Below are positions 32,991 through 45,200 of a stretch of 64,000 nt of DNA, piece after piece (within the stretch, counting starts at the first letter, position 1; each line of letters starts with the position of its first letter). A model generated the notes under the pieces. The model had not been told where the DNA came from, did not search any database, and saw only the letters and a list, made by a program, of their open reading frames with translations. Origin of the DNA: Aquanectria penicillioides (Eukaryota; Ascomycota; Sordariomycetes; Hypocreales; Nectriaceae); contig PYIU01000007.1 in NCBI GenBank assembly GCA_003415625.1, positions 1,612,001-1,676,000 of the forward strand, written 5' to 3'. The translations under genes were made by a program, and so were the position numbers.

Positions 32991-34835
32991 TAAACTTTAC
33001 CAATTGATGCGGGCTGACGCGCATCTTTGTTGGCGCAAGTGCTATCGGTGTGTATCAACCCAACCCGCACATGGGTGATGGGTGATGTCGCCAAGACGGC
33101 CAGACACGGCCAGACCAATGTCGACAAAACTCGCAAAGGGCGGCTTTTTTTGTGTAACCTGGCGTCTAATTGTCACGAGATATTGAGTTTAGTTCAACGG
33201 TGGGAGAAACCGGGGAATGCTCCGCCCGGGGACTAATGGAAGCTTGATGCTGTCAAGCTTCTCAGTCATGAAAGCGGTCATGATGGCTGTCCAATCCCTT
33301 CGCGCAGCTTACGGGAGACTTTTCAAAACAGGGAAACTACTCCTCCTCCTCCTGTCTGATACTGGCTTCAATACTCTAAATTCATTTCCACCCGTCGTGT
33401 TTACACGGGAATGTTGGTTGGTTAGGACAGCAGACGTAGCACGTCGAGGAGGATCAGGAGGAGTGAGGACGGGGAAAACTCAACGATTCATTCACGACAT
33501 GTGCACTGGACCCCGATGAGTGCGTTCATTCGGCCGAACTCGATGCGTTTCTTACCAATTGGAGGAGAACCCCGCATTGGCATTAAACTAAACTCATTAC
33601 AGCAAACGGGGGACGTGATACGAAGCCAGAGACGGCACTAACACGGCGAGGTGAGCCCCAGGAGATGCAAGCAGATGGTGTTATCACCAACAGGCTTCCC
33701 AGGATTCCTTTTGACAAGCTTTTGGGGGGGGGAAGCTGTCAGATAAACTCCAATATTGCAATCAATGCAAGCCACACACATACACACATATTCACACGCG
33801 AGCACACAAAACTGTTTCCCTTGATCCCTGGTGCGCCCATCTAAGTCAACACGGCACAATGAAGAAGACGGAGGAGGGGAGAAAATGTGACAGGTACTGT
33901 GCCCTCTTGCCCCCTACGTGAGTCTACGTGACGAAAAGGCGGCGTTGCGGCCGATGACCGGCTGTGATTAACATCTCGCATTCATGCACAGGCGATTGCA
34001 CGTCGGCATGGCCGAGTGGTGCGCTGGGATGCTCGAGGTCTTGTACATGGTACTCGAAACCGCCCGGTGACGGAGACGAGGCCGGTCGAGGTCGAGGTCG
34101 AGGTCGATTGTCGAAGTGGACTCGACTCTGGACGCTAGACCACTCGGCCGATCACCCGTCGAACACGGGTTCCCAGATCGCATGCACGCATAACATGTCT
34201 GCAGTCCTGAGGTTTCCCCCGCAACCCATCTGCGACAGCGCGACGGCCCAATAGGGCGGCCAAAGAGTGGGCGGCGTCGTCCATTTGCTGCAGGGCGACG
34301 AATCCCCGCGGAGCCGCTGGCTTCCAATTGGGGACTGCAAGCATAGCGGCGCGCGGGATGCCTTCTCAAGCCTCTCTGTCAGTGCTCTGTCAGTGGTGGA
34401 CGGTGTAACCTTGGGTGGCCTTTCCGGCTTCCTTCGTCCTTGGAAGGGAGGGGGAGGGCTCACGCTACCAAGTTTAGACTCGGGCAGTGCAGGACGGCCA
34501 TGGAGGCGAAATGTTTCATGTCTCAACTGCCATTGATGTCAATGGATGAGAGATGCACCGTAGACATCCAAGTATCCAAGTATCCAAGCATCCAACCATC
34601 AAAAGGGTCGCTGTGGGGGTTGTCGTGTGGCATCCACGAGGACAAGAGATAGCGAAACATGCGAGAGAGAGAGAACCGTCCATGCGCACCTACAGCACCC
34701 ACACTCATAGCGCCCCCTCATGGAACACTGACGGAAACGCAGACCAGTCATTGAACCGGCCACGGGCTGGGGTATCGGAGGTGCATAGGAATCTTACTGC
34801 CTGCGGCACTTGGCTTGGACTGTGCCCTGCGTAGT

Positions 34836-34912
34836 GTATGTGTGTGCGTATGTGTGTGTGTGTGCGTGTGTGTGTGTGTGGTGCTCTTGCGTGCTCTGTC
34901 TGTCTGTCTGTC
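34836..34912 (+). repeat. GT microsatellite followed by TCTG repeat
   Basis: Imperfect (TG)n with CG interruptions (TGTGTGTGCGTATGTGTGTG and so on). Shortly after it, four to five copies of TCTG. Confidence 0.9.
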
Positions 34913-35337
34913 TGCGTATCTATGAAATTGTGCCTGGCTTCTTCCATTCTTAGTGCTACTATGTTTGGCCATGTCCGATAGTCAGCATGAAAAGCATTCG
35001 AGAGTCCAAAATGGCAACAAGGCTGAGCACGCATTAGTCTCCGACGACCAGACGGCTTCTCTCATCCTGTCCTTGCCCTGCCACCTCTCTCGACCTTCCC
35101 CCCCTCCCCAAGGTAGGCAATTTGTTTAGTCGAAATGGGCTCAAATCTGATCATCACGTCCCTGGTCGGGTTATCACATCAGCTCCCGCACTCCCGAGTT
35201 TGGTTAGGTCGAGCCGATCGACACACATCACTGCCACCCATGCCATGCTCTTCTCCTGCTATGACAGAAACAAGATGTTGATGTTAGCGGCCCCCATTTC
35301 CCACACCTTCTCAGGGCCATACCATTGCCGTAGTATG

Positions 35338-35371
35338 TAGCATGCAACTTAGCATGCAATATGTAGCATGC
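35338..35371. repeat. Three closely spaced TAGCATGC elements
   Basis: TAGCATGC starts at 35338, 35350 and 35364, a spacing of 12 and 14 bp. Each contains the palindrome GCATGC, and two are preceded by ATG. Confidence 0.85.
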
Positions 35372-38300
35372 TAATAATGCTGCCATCTCCACCGTGTGCT
35401 CGCACAGCTCCTCATCACAAACACTCGACCTGTCGCTCACCACCCATTCACCACCCATTGAATTGCTCGCGGCAATCAGTTACTGTGGGGCTGTTTCGGT
35501 CCCGCGTCGATGGGATTCACGGCACGAAAGGATGCGACTGGATGCATCTGTCATCGCGGGCGCGGGGATGCGGCGACGGACAGACCGGTTTCAAACTAAA
35601 CGTCCCCATCGACTCTCCATCGACTCCTCCCGCCGTTGAGGGGAACTGACATTGACCCCTCATCGGTGGCTTGCCCTCAGCGAAGCTCAATCGCCAAAAT
35701 ACCGGTATGCCTGCCAGCCGGGCTTCTTGAGGCTGACATGGGTCACCTAGGTACCCAAGCTCAAAGTGCTGTAAGTACCTAGTTTATCCAACAAGGAGGG
35801 GGGAAGGGCAAAGCTCGAGCCCCATGGCCGCTAGCGCTCGGCTCGTCACTAAGCTGAAGGCTTGTCGTTTTGCCTCGTTGACCTCAGCTGGTGAGGTCTC
35901 AGGAACGGCCGCTGTGGTGCCAGGACTCACGAAACCTGGCACGGGGCCTGAAGAATGAGTTCAATGGCTGGAGGTAAATTGGGGCGGCCGACGTATATCG
36001 TCGCATCTGTGGCAACTTGAGGGGGGTCATGAGGCAATGTGGAAAATTGCAGAGTGAGGAGGGGGTTCAGCCGAAACGCCGCGTGGAAGTTCATATCGAA
36101 GTCTTGGCAGAATGACGGCTGCATCCAAGAACCGCCATCGACGTGATGGTATCTCCGCGTTGTGCTGGCTAGCGGAGAACGAATGACCGGTTCATTTAGC
36201 ATTGTTGTGTTGTTCAGATGCAACGTTCGATGCCCCGACGATCTTCAGGCCGGCATGCCCCGATCAGACCATGCGCCTCTGTGATAATGGAAGAAGCTCA
36301 CCGCATACACACAATCAACGGCCGGGAAACGTGGCTGCGGAGTCTATCACGGAGCAGGCTTCTTCTTCAAGCACTAAGCTCGCCACAGGATTCTTAAGTT
36401 ACACTCAGAGATGCGCGCCTGGCGCAACCGATAAGATGCGGTGGCGTCCAACATCACCAGCATGGTGCCGTTAACCAGGCCGCGGTTTGGGCCGCAGGAT
36501 ATCGCCCCCATTGGGGACGACGAGGGGGGGGGGCACCCGGAGTGCCCGCGACCGGATTCACAACCGTTTTCTCACTGGGTCGGCCCTGCGATGACCAACA
36601 CTCACCTGTGGGGTGATCAGGCCACGGGCCGGGACTCTACCGTGAGTGGATGAACAGGAATGCCCGGCGGAGTTCCAGTTGGTGACGGCATCTAAAGGAT
36701 CACGACGGGTGGGACAACAGTTACGAGATGCAAGGCAAAGAAGATCAGGGCTGAGGAGGCCGGGGGTTCGTTGAGGTTGAGTCCCTGGACAGTTTCCGCG
36801 CGCTCAGGCATTGGCAACCTCAACCACTGGCGCTGTGAGGCTGCGGCGAGGCTGGGAATGGGTCGCGGGGAATGAGGCCCCGACCAGAGTGCTGGAAAGT
36901 GGCATCCCCGTGAGCAATTTTCACGAAGCCCAGGATCCCTAGGGCTGCTGAGGCCGAGATGGCTCTCGTCGGTTGTTTTGAAAAGCTGTGTAGCTGTTAA
37001 GATCCGCATCATTGGTATAGTGCGTGCAGACATGATGGAAGTTTTGCGGAGTAGTCCACTTATATCAGTACCTCAGAACGGATTCAGGTCTTTCTCACCA
37101 GAATCTTGCATGTGGTGACCGAACAGGACGTCGGCTTGCCTCACGGGCGCGTCACTAAGCTCCAACTTCAGGCTATTGAGACCCAACGTTACTCTTCTCC
37201 GCGTATGCCCGCTTTTCAAGCCATCAAGTTGCCGGCCGGCGGTAAAGACGGCAGAAAGTGGCTGCCACGAAGCCATGCATTCACCGACTGGAGGAAGACG
37301 GCTTGGAACCTAGCCGCGGGAACTGAGAGTGAGGCGAGAAGCTTCGCGGGCAAACGCGCGGTGATAGCGGGCCTTTGAGGCCGTCGTGGCGTAGCCGAGC
37401 GGTTGGACAGCATGGCGCTTGTTAGACAGATCTGGATGGTAAGGCACAGGATGGCGAGCAATACCACCTTGACAGGATGGATACATACATAGGTACAGCA
37501 AGCGAAAATGGGCGACAGGGACTGGCTTGTTGGAGGCGGCGCGCCAAGTTTAGATGTGTAAGCCATGCTGCCTGTCTTGGTCGCTTGCTTCTGAGACAGG
37601 GCTTGGTACATACACACATACGAATGCCAGTCTGTCGCCAAGGTGCAGGCACGTACAGTCGGCATTGCAGAGTGGATGTCTACTCAGTAGTTTACTGTAG
37701 AACTAGGTCTGAAGTTGCGGCCCTGAAGGCGACCAGGACAGGCCAAGTTCGGGATTCTGGAAGTGCTGCCGGCGATAGAGCCCGATTCACTCTTTGGATT
37801 CATCCAACGGCCACGAGGTTGGAGGAGAGCCCACGATATCGAGGAGTGCACGGCTAATTCTTGATACATCAATGGGCTGTTGAGCTGGTTGGGTGGGGAG
37901 GGGCCAGAAGCCGCCTGTCAATTGGTCGATCTCTCGGCGGACGAGTAACTTTCTGACCGAAACCCATGCCCATGTTGATCCTTGACCCTAGCCAGAGTAA
38001 GAGACATACAGGATGTGCAAAGCCAGCACCGTGAAAAATTTGACAATTGAGAAGCGGGAAGAGAAGCATTGCGACGCCCAGACCGAGTGATGCGTTGGAT
38101 ATGTCGTTGTCGAATACTTGGGTGATTAGTGAGAAAAGCGCGGGAGAGGTGTGCCAGTAATACAGCTATATTGACGAGGGTTGCTAGAAAAAGCAATCAC
38201 AGATCGTGTCCGCGCGGATGTGGAAGGGAAGGCAACAAAGACGGACGGAGTGACAGAAGAACCCGCGAGGTCCACCATTCACACATTTGCGAAGTAAGAT

Positions 38301-38428
38301 GGCGGATGCAGCTAAGAGAGCAACTTGAGAAAGAAGCAAGAAGCCCGTTGGGCCAGGGACTGCCCGTATACCGTCGACTGTCCACCCATGAGGTAAGGCA
38401 GTTTGTTAGTTACGACCTACGTACTTGC

Positions 38429-38486
38429 CTACCTACCTAGGTAGGTAGTAGGTACCTTACCTAGGTAGGTACTCCGTACGGAGTAC
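38429..38486. repeat. Perfect palindromes CTACCTACCTAGGTAGGTAG and GTACTCCGTACGGAGTAC
   Basis: Positions 38429..38448 form a perfect 20-base palindrome and 38469..38486 a perfect 18-base palindrome. Between them lies a further CTTACCTAGGTAGGTA element. Both can fold as cruciforms or be read as dyad protein-binding sites. Related CCTAGGTA pieces occur near 35746-35778 and 57548-57565. Confidence 0.9.
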
Positions 38487-41000
38487 ATGTAGCAGTAGGT
38501 GCAGAGGTACCTGACTTTCCTTGACCAGGCACTCAGGGCGGCAAGGAGACAAATGAAGAGGCCCGAGGCACGTTGGCTCGTAAGCTAGCCGACTAAAAGC
38601 CTCACGGTTGATTCTTTCAAATGAAATCACATCGGATCACATATCGTCACAGCTCACGGCCAGCAACAAGTTACAGATGAAGAAAGGGTTGAGAGATTCG
38701 ACAGGGGATCGCATTGGAAATGTTGATGACTAGGCCGGGTTGGTGGTCGATGGTGGAGACGGCCGCCTTTTTCTTGCGGATGGTGATGGGGGACAACTAG
38801 GGATGAGAATGGGGATGGGACAAGGGCCAGGGCCAGGGGCTCCACACAGCAGAAAGAACAAAGGACAGGGGCTGTTTTAGCGGCCGGGAAGGAGGGCGAT
38901 TAGATCCCTGTCGGGGAAGGTGATCGACCCGCCCATTGGCCCGTCCCGGCTCAGAGCTTGCAGCTAGCGCAGCCAATGAAGAGCCGCAACACACATGCAG
39001 CACACTTGGGCGCTTGCACGACGACGTCGATTGAACGTCGCTCCATGGCGCGCCCCGCCCCCGTGCCCCAGCCCCAACCACATGCTTTTACTCCCGGCAC
39101 CTTGGACGCTGTTTCGCCAGCTCGACATCAGTCTTGCTCGTCCGAGAGACCAACAAAGGCCAATCCCTCGACGCCGTCGCCGGACTCGACGAGGTTTCTC
39201 AGTTGGAGGCTTGCCAGGGCTTGCCATGGCTCAAACCAGGGCTCACCCAGGGCTCACCCAGGGTTCAACCGGGGGGTTCCAGGCGCGGCTGGGGGCAGAA
39301 TGGCAGATGGAGGGTGCCATCGTGCCCTCGCGCGTTGTCGTGTCAGGCCAGCGAGCAGCCAGCGAGCAACTGCATCGCATCTGCTGCTCTCCCAGCTCAT
39401 CTTGCGTTAATGAAGCGACCTAAAAGTCACGGATGGACACACAGACGGCCCTGACTAAAACTGACTGACCGGCGAGATGCTGCTTGCTTGCACTGCTGCC
39501 ACTGCTGCCCGCCCCGTCCACTGCTCCGCGCGCGCTTGTCCGCACGCACATACATGGCCAGGAACATGCTCCGCACATACATACATAACACATACCTCCC
39601 GTACCTACAACCATACAACGCGGCCGCTGTAAGGTACCGGCCAGTCCCCTTCCGCCGACTTCACCGTAGAGGGGGACCGGATCGCATGGAAACTGCGGTG
39701 TCGCCAGACCTTTGCTGCAACGGCGTCACAGCACAGCATGTGTGCGCCCGTGTCTGGACGTCGCACCAGAGGCTGACCCCGCATAGCTCACCCGTCTTCC
39801 GAGCACAGAAACAAAAGAGGGGCCCGGCGGCGACGGTGCGACAGGGGTGCGGAGGACGATTCGAGAGGAGCTTGGAAATGAATCAAATCAACCGCGTGAA
39901 CGAATCTGAATTCTCGGCACCGGTGACTCTTATGACAGAGCGTTGGCGTCGGAGCCGTTGCTTGCGAGTCAATTCGCAATCCCGGCGAGACATAATTGAT
40001 AATCACAGGCCAGCAGGCCCTCGGAGCTCGTCGAGTCACTCAGTCCGAGAATGGAGATTCGCAGGGCCCCAATGCCCGCATTTCCACCGGGCCACTCGGT
40101 CCAGCGAGTCAACGGGTCAAACGCAGTCGATGCAGAGGCCCAGCAGAGTCCAGCAGAGCCCACGCCCGGGCACGCGGGCAATCCACGAGGCTAAATATGG
40201 CAGGGGGCATTGCTGGACGACGTTGAGTCCATTCGCTGCGTCCTCGCCTCTTTTTGCCTTGCTGTATTTTGCCAGCGCCTCGTCCAGATCCACAATTGTG
40301 GTGATCCACAGTCGCTTGTCGACGTCTCGACAATCCCATCCCGACCCGCCCGTCCAGGCTAGCTATTAGTTAGTTTAGGTGTGAACAAGCCCGCAACCGC
40401 CCCGGCACTCATTCGCAGACACACAGACACACCAGTCACAGCGTGCTCCCGCTCAGGTACCAACCCAAGGTAGCCGCCTGGGCTCGCTTGCTGCCCGGAG
40501 AGATGTCGCGGACGGAGGACGACGGAGAAGCCAAGCCATGGAAGGCAACGGAGGGTGGCCCACGGGCCTTGCAGGTCGTGCAGCTGCTCGTCTGGGTCTT
40601 CGTCTCCACTGACTGGTCTAGGTCAAGCAGATGCGCCCATCCATCGTCCATCCATCCATCCATGATGCGCAATCCGCCATCAGCCATCCGCCCTCTGCCC
40701 GCCATCCCAATCGCAGCGCCCAAGCACCCAGGCACCCCAAGCCAAGCACCCTTGGACCCTGGGCCATGAGCCGGTCCCGTATCCGCTGATCCATGGAACC
40801 TAACGTTCGCAGGGCTCTAATTTTATATGCCCTTCCCCAAGCATCCACTGACAGGCCAGAACGCCACCTCTTAGGCGCCATCTCTGACTCTGGTCCACGG
40901 CCCATGGTCCATCCATGGTCCATCACACACGCACTCTCGCAGCACCGCACCCACACACTCCTACTACTCACCCCCCCGTACAGGACCTCTTGCGCGTCTG

Positions 41001-42282
41001 CGTCTCTCAAAACCGCCCCAACCTGCTCTTTTTCCATTCACCATTTCCCTCTTGGGCTTCCTTCTTCTCTCTCCTGTTTCCTGTTCCTGTTCCTGCTCTT
41101 GTTCCTGGTGTCTCGTGTGTGCTTTTTGTATTAGGCTCCGCTTTCCATCACATCTTGTCACATCGTCTCAACCAACATCTCCAACAAATAAACCCTCTCC
41201 CAGCCCCCCAAGAAATCTACTTTGCAGTCCTTTTGTCAAGCAAAGAAGAAGAAGAAAGAAAAAGAAAAAAAAAACAAAAAAACCCGCTCGTCTCTCTGTC
41301 CCCCAAGGTCGACAAATATCATCAATCACACACACCCCTCCCCTCTTCGACGCCTCCTGCATCTTGCTGCTTGCATTCAGCAGCAGTAGCTCTTTCGTGT
41401 GCACCCAACACAACCCTCGCCTACCGACTGCACACACTCTCACCTCACACACACCACTATTCTCGAGTCCCTCTTGAGATCCAAGCTACTCCTGCAAGTC
41501 AAGCGCCGGGTCACACCCCTCTCCCAGCTTGTCCGCTTGCCCACTCGCCCACTTGCTTCTCTCTTCCCATTCGGTTGTCGTCCGACCCCCGGGCAATCAC
41601 CACCACAAGGTAGGCGGCTGCGTGGTTCCTTCCCTGTCAAAGACTTGCGCCTATAGCGTCTCCCCAGTGCAAGCAAAACCACCACCTCGCCCCATCTCCA
41701 CCATCTGTCGTCGTCTTGCCCGACTCTCCTCCTTCATTTTTATTTTATTTACTTCCTGCTTCGACATCATCTACTCCTTTCATCTCTGCCTCAAACATCT
41801 CTCGACCTTGTCGGCTCACCGCAACGCAGACTTACACCTTCCACGCCGCAACCGAGACACGCAGCTCTCCCCCCCGAATCCCGCTGAGTGTCCAACCTCG
41901 TCTTATCGCCGCCACCCGGTCCGCCGCATCCCCTGCTGTACCGGAACAGAAGAAACATTTATTGTGCTAAACTCTGGTTGACCGATACGCACCAGGGAGT
42001 CATTGTCCGAGTACGGGCAGCACAACATTCCGAGTGATGTTCGACCGCCCCAGCGTGTAGCTTCCCGCCAAGTCTTGCTCCGAGAGAGAGACGTTCAATC
42101 CCCCGCCCGAGGGGGACTATCCCTCGACAACACTGCATTGGAACTGTACGTGTATTGTTCCACACGACTGCTTTAGCCCCTGTGGACTGTTCCCGAATTG
42201 CCGTCGTTCCTGCCGCCACCCGGCCGACTAACCAGAATCCTGTGAACGCAGATCGAGAATTAGAAAGGATATCAAGCCCACC
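41001..42282 (+). promoter_or_regulatory. C/T-rich promoter and long leader of the WD40 gene, with a probable 5'-UTR intron
   Basis: From about 41.0 kb the plus strand is strongly pyrimidine-rich (TTCCTGTTCCTGTTCCTGCT and similar) and carries CAACA/CACAC leader-like segments. A probable leader intron lies at 42146..42251 (GTACGT donor, CGACTAACC branch, GAACGCAG acceptor), leaving 31 bases before the ATG at 42283, whose context is CCCACCATGT. A second possible donor, AAGGTAGGC, is at about 41610. Confidence 0.55.
42146..42251 (+). other. Probable 5'-UTR intron of the WD40 gene
   Basis: GTACGT donor, GACTAACC branch site 19-26 bases before the end, and GCAG acceptor. It resembles the coding introns of the same gene in size and signals. 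Confidence 0.6.
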
Positions 42283-45200
42283 ATGTCCGCCTTGTCCGCT
42301 CAGTCGCGGAATCGCGCCATCTCGATGAGCTCTGGGAGGTCATCAAGAAGGGGAGCCGCGGCCGCTCAAGATTACACCACCATGCCCCCCGCAAAGAATT
42401 TGAGATTTTTCGACCCCTGTGCCGCAACTGCGTCCATGTTTCTTTATGCCCAGGGCTCATCTATCGTCTGCAGCCACCATGACACCCTGACAATTGAGCG
42501 GCGGTTTTCCCGTCATGGAGAGGAAGTCCAGTTGTTGGCCGTTGACAACCACAGTGAAGTTGGTGGTGGTCGATTCGTTGTTAGTTATGATGCTGGCCAA
42601 ACGGCGATTGTATGGGACTTGATGACGGGAGATGAAGTCGCTCGGTTTGCTTCATACGAGCACTTGACTTGTGCCGCCTGGATGCGTAATGGAAATGTCG
42701 CATTTGGTGCGTAACCTTCAAGACGCAACGCGCGATGCTCAATAAAGCAGAAGCTAACATGACGCAGGTAACACGCAAGGAAGCGTTATTCAATTCGAAC
42801 CAACAACTTCTGAGCATATTTCGTCGAGAACACTAGATCAAATCGCTGTGACAGCCTTGGCCCCGTCATCTGACTGCCGTACATTTGCTATTGGGTATGA
42901 CTATTTGCACTCAAATTTTTGATGAATCTTCTAACCATTTTGTCTTAGTTATCAAAATGGCTCGCTTCTTGTGGCGACCCTGCAGCCTCGTTTTACAATT
43001 CTACACAACCTTACCACTTCGAGAGGACCATCGCCTATTGTCACCTTGTCATGGCATGCTTCTTCCTCGAGACAAAAATCCGACATGCTTGCCGTGCAAA
43101 CTCACGACGGTGATCTTCGAGTCTGGAGCGTAGCGAAGGCATTTAACGCTGAAGACCCTGCCAAGATTGTCCGTGTTTTGCGGAAGACGGAAAACTTTTT
43201 GAATGGCCCCAACTGGATGGGCTGGTCTAAAAACGGCCGCATAATCCAGTACTCTGACTCGTATGTATAGAGCTTACCACCAAAAACCCCCTAACCTACG
43301 CGCGCGCTTAACTGCATGACCCTATCACTCGCTAACATTCTCAACAGCCAAACACAATCGTGGGATGTTAGGACTAAACATGTCACCTACGATTCTATCC
43401 CCACCCTCGAACATGTCAGAGGCCTCGCTGTCTACGGCCCTGGCGCCACCTTGTTCACGCTGGGCCCCAATAACACTGTCCAACAGTTTGACCTCAACTC
43501 CCCTTCCATCATGGTGGCAAATGTCCAGCACCCAGCCAATCTGCTTCCTCCTTCTCCTCCAGTGTCTGAGGAGACCGGCGATCGGTCGGCCCACTCAGTC
43601 ACGACGATTCACACGTCTGAGTCGGAGACCAGCTCAATCCCTCTGGACATGGGAATTTCCGAAAGTGATGATGATCATCTTGGTCCATTTGCTCGCCTTG
43701 CCCGGCGCCAAGTTCACGACTCGGGCAGCGAGATGCCATACGAGGTGGGTAGCCCCATATCGAGCCGGAGCGGACTCTCATCAATTACAAAGTCTTCGGC
43801 CGGATCCCGAACTCCGGGACGCTATCCAGGATCCATGAGATCTAAGGGAATGACCGAGAACACTTACATCTCTGCGGGAACTTCGCTCAAGTCATCGACA
43901 ATCGGAAAGAAAGACATGGATTCCTACTCAATGGGCTACTCGCTCGGCACGACCAGCGCCGCCTCAATGTCATCGACCCACTCTCGACATCGACCTTCTC
44001 GTCTTCGACATGAAGTGCCCCGTAGCCCCGATGACAACAGTAAGGTCCATGATCTATTCAAATATACCCGAACCCGTCTTAGCGATATCCCCTACAAGCA
44101 CCCAATTGGTGCCAACAATTCTCGTCTCACCAACGATGATCTCCGTCGACAAATGCTGAACACCATCTTTGGGTGGAACAAGGAAATTGAGGATCTCATT
44201 CGTGATGAGATGAGCCGACATCCTGTTGGATCGGCCCCTCGTATCTTGCTCTCTAAGTGGCTTGGTGATATCGACACCGACATGTTGAACGCAAGCTCCG
44301 AGAACATGACTTCTTCTGACTGGATGCTATTGGCACTGAGCGGCATAGGAGGACACGCCTCACAACACAAGCTTGGCCGCACCTATATCCAGCGTCTCCT
44401 TGAGAGCGGCGATGTCCACGCTGCTGTGACAATTATGCTGGGCATGGGCGATCATAATGATGCCGTGGAGATTTACATCTCTCATAAGCGGTACATGGAG
44501 GCATTGATTCTCGCTTGCCTTGTTTTCCCCGGTGTGTGGGAACGACAATCTGCCATCATCCGAAAGTGGGGAGAATGGGCCGTTCAGCATGGCCAACAGC
44601 AACTGGCGATTCGCTGCTTTGCATGCACCGACCAGGAGGCTACTGAGCCATGGACTTCCCCGTCTGCTGTTCAACTCAACTTCCAGAGCATCACCCCGAG
44701 CATTCCCGAGGTTCTCAGCCCTCCTTTATCCCCTCCCGGTTTTCAACGTGGCCCCCAACGCAGCATCGCCAAGACATCTGCCCTCAAGCTCATCACCTCA
44801 TTCGGTGATCAGGCACAGAAGTCTAAGTTCTTTGCGCAGGGAGATGGCGGCCAAACTCCACTTGCTGCTGGTGTGACACCCATCGCTGAATCTGCTGTTT
44901 CTCCCGGAATATCTCAAGAAGCCACTACTGCCTTCTTGCGGCCATCCAATAATAGCAGGTTCAATACGCCGACTTCAGCCCGGCCCGGAGGACCCAGCTT
45001 CGGACGAGGGCGCCTTCCATCCATCGGTGAAATCCCAGCTGATCTCAACCGAGAGAAACTCAAGGCATCTAAGCCCGCCCCAGAGGTGGAGAAACGACCA
45101 ACCCACGTCCGGGCTTCTTCTGGCAGTCAAGATAACTTTGCGACGGGAATGAGCTTACAGCGCGCCCAAACTGCAAGCCCAATGATGATGAGGGACGGAT

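Larger units (their letters stand above)
32991..41000. other. Gene-poor GC-rich interval with microsatellites and palindromes
   Basis: No convincing exon on either strand. It contains ATCCAAGT repeats (34563-34597), a GT tract with TCTG repeats (34836-34912), clustered GCATGC palindromes (35338-35371), two tRNA-like A-box segments (34009 and 37392) and strong palindromes at 38429-38486. CAGGGCTCACC repeats lie near 39230-39270. Longer frames (up to 293 codons near 39.5-40.4 kb) are compositionally odd and lack domains. Confidence 0.5.

Noticed and set aside
39488..40369. 293-codon open frame on the plus strand
   Set aside because: Runs through microsatellite-like and C-rich non-coding sequence with no recognisable motif.
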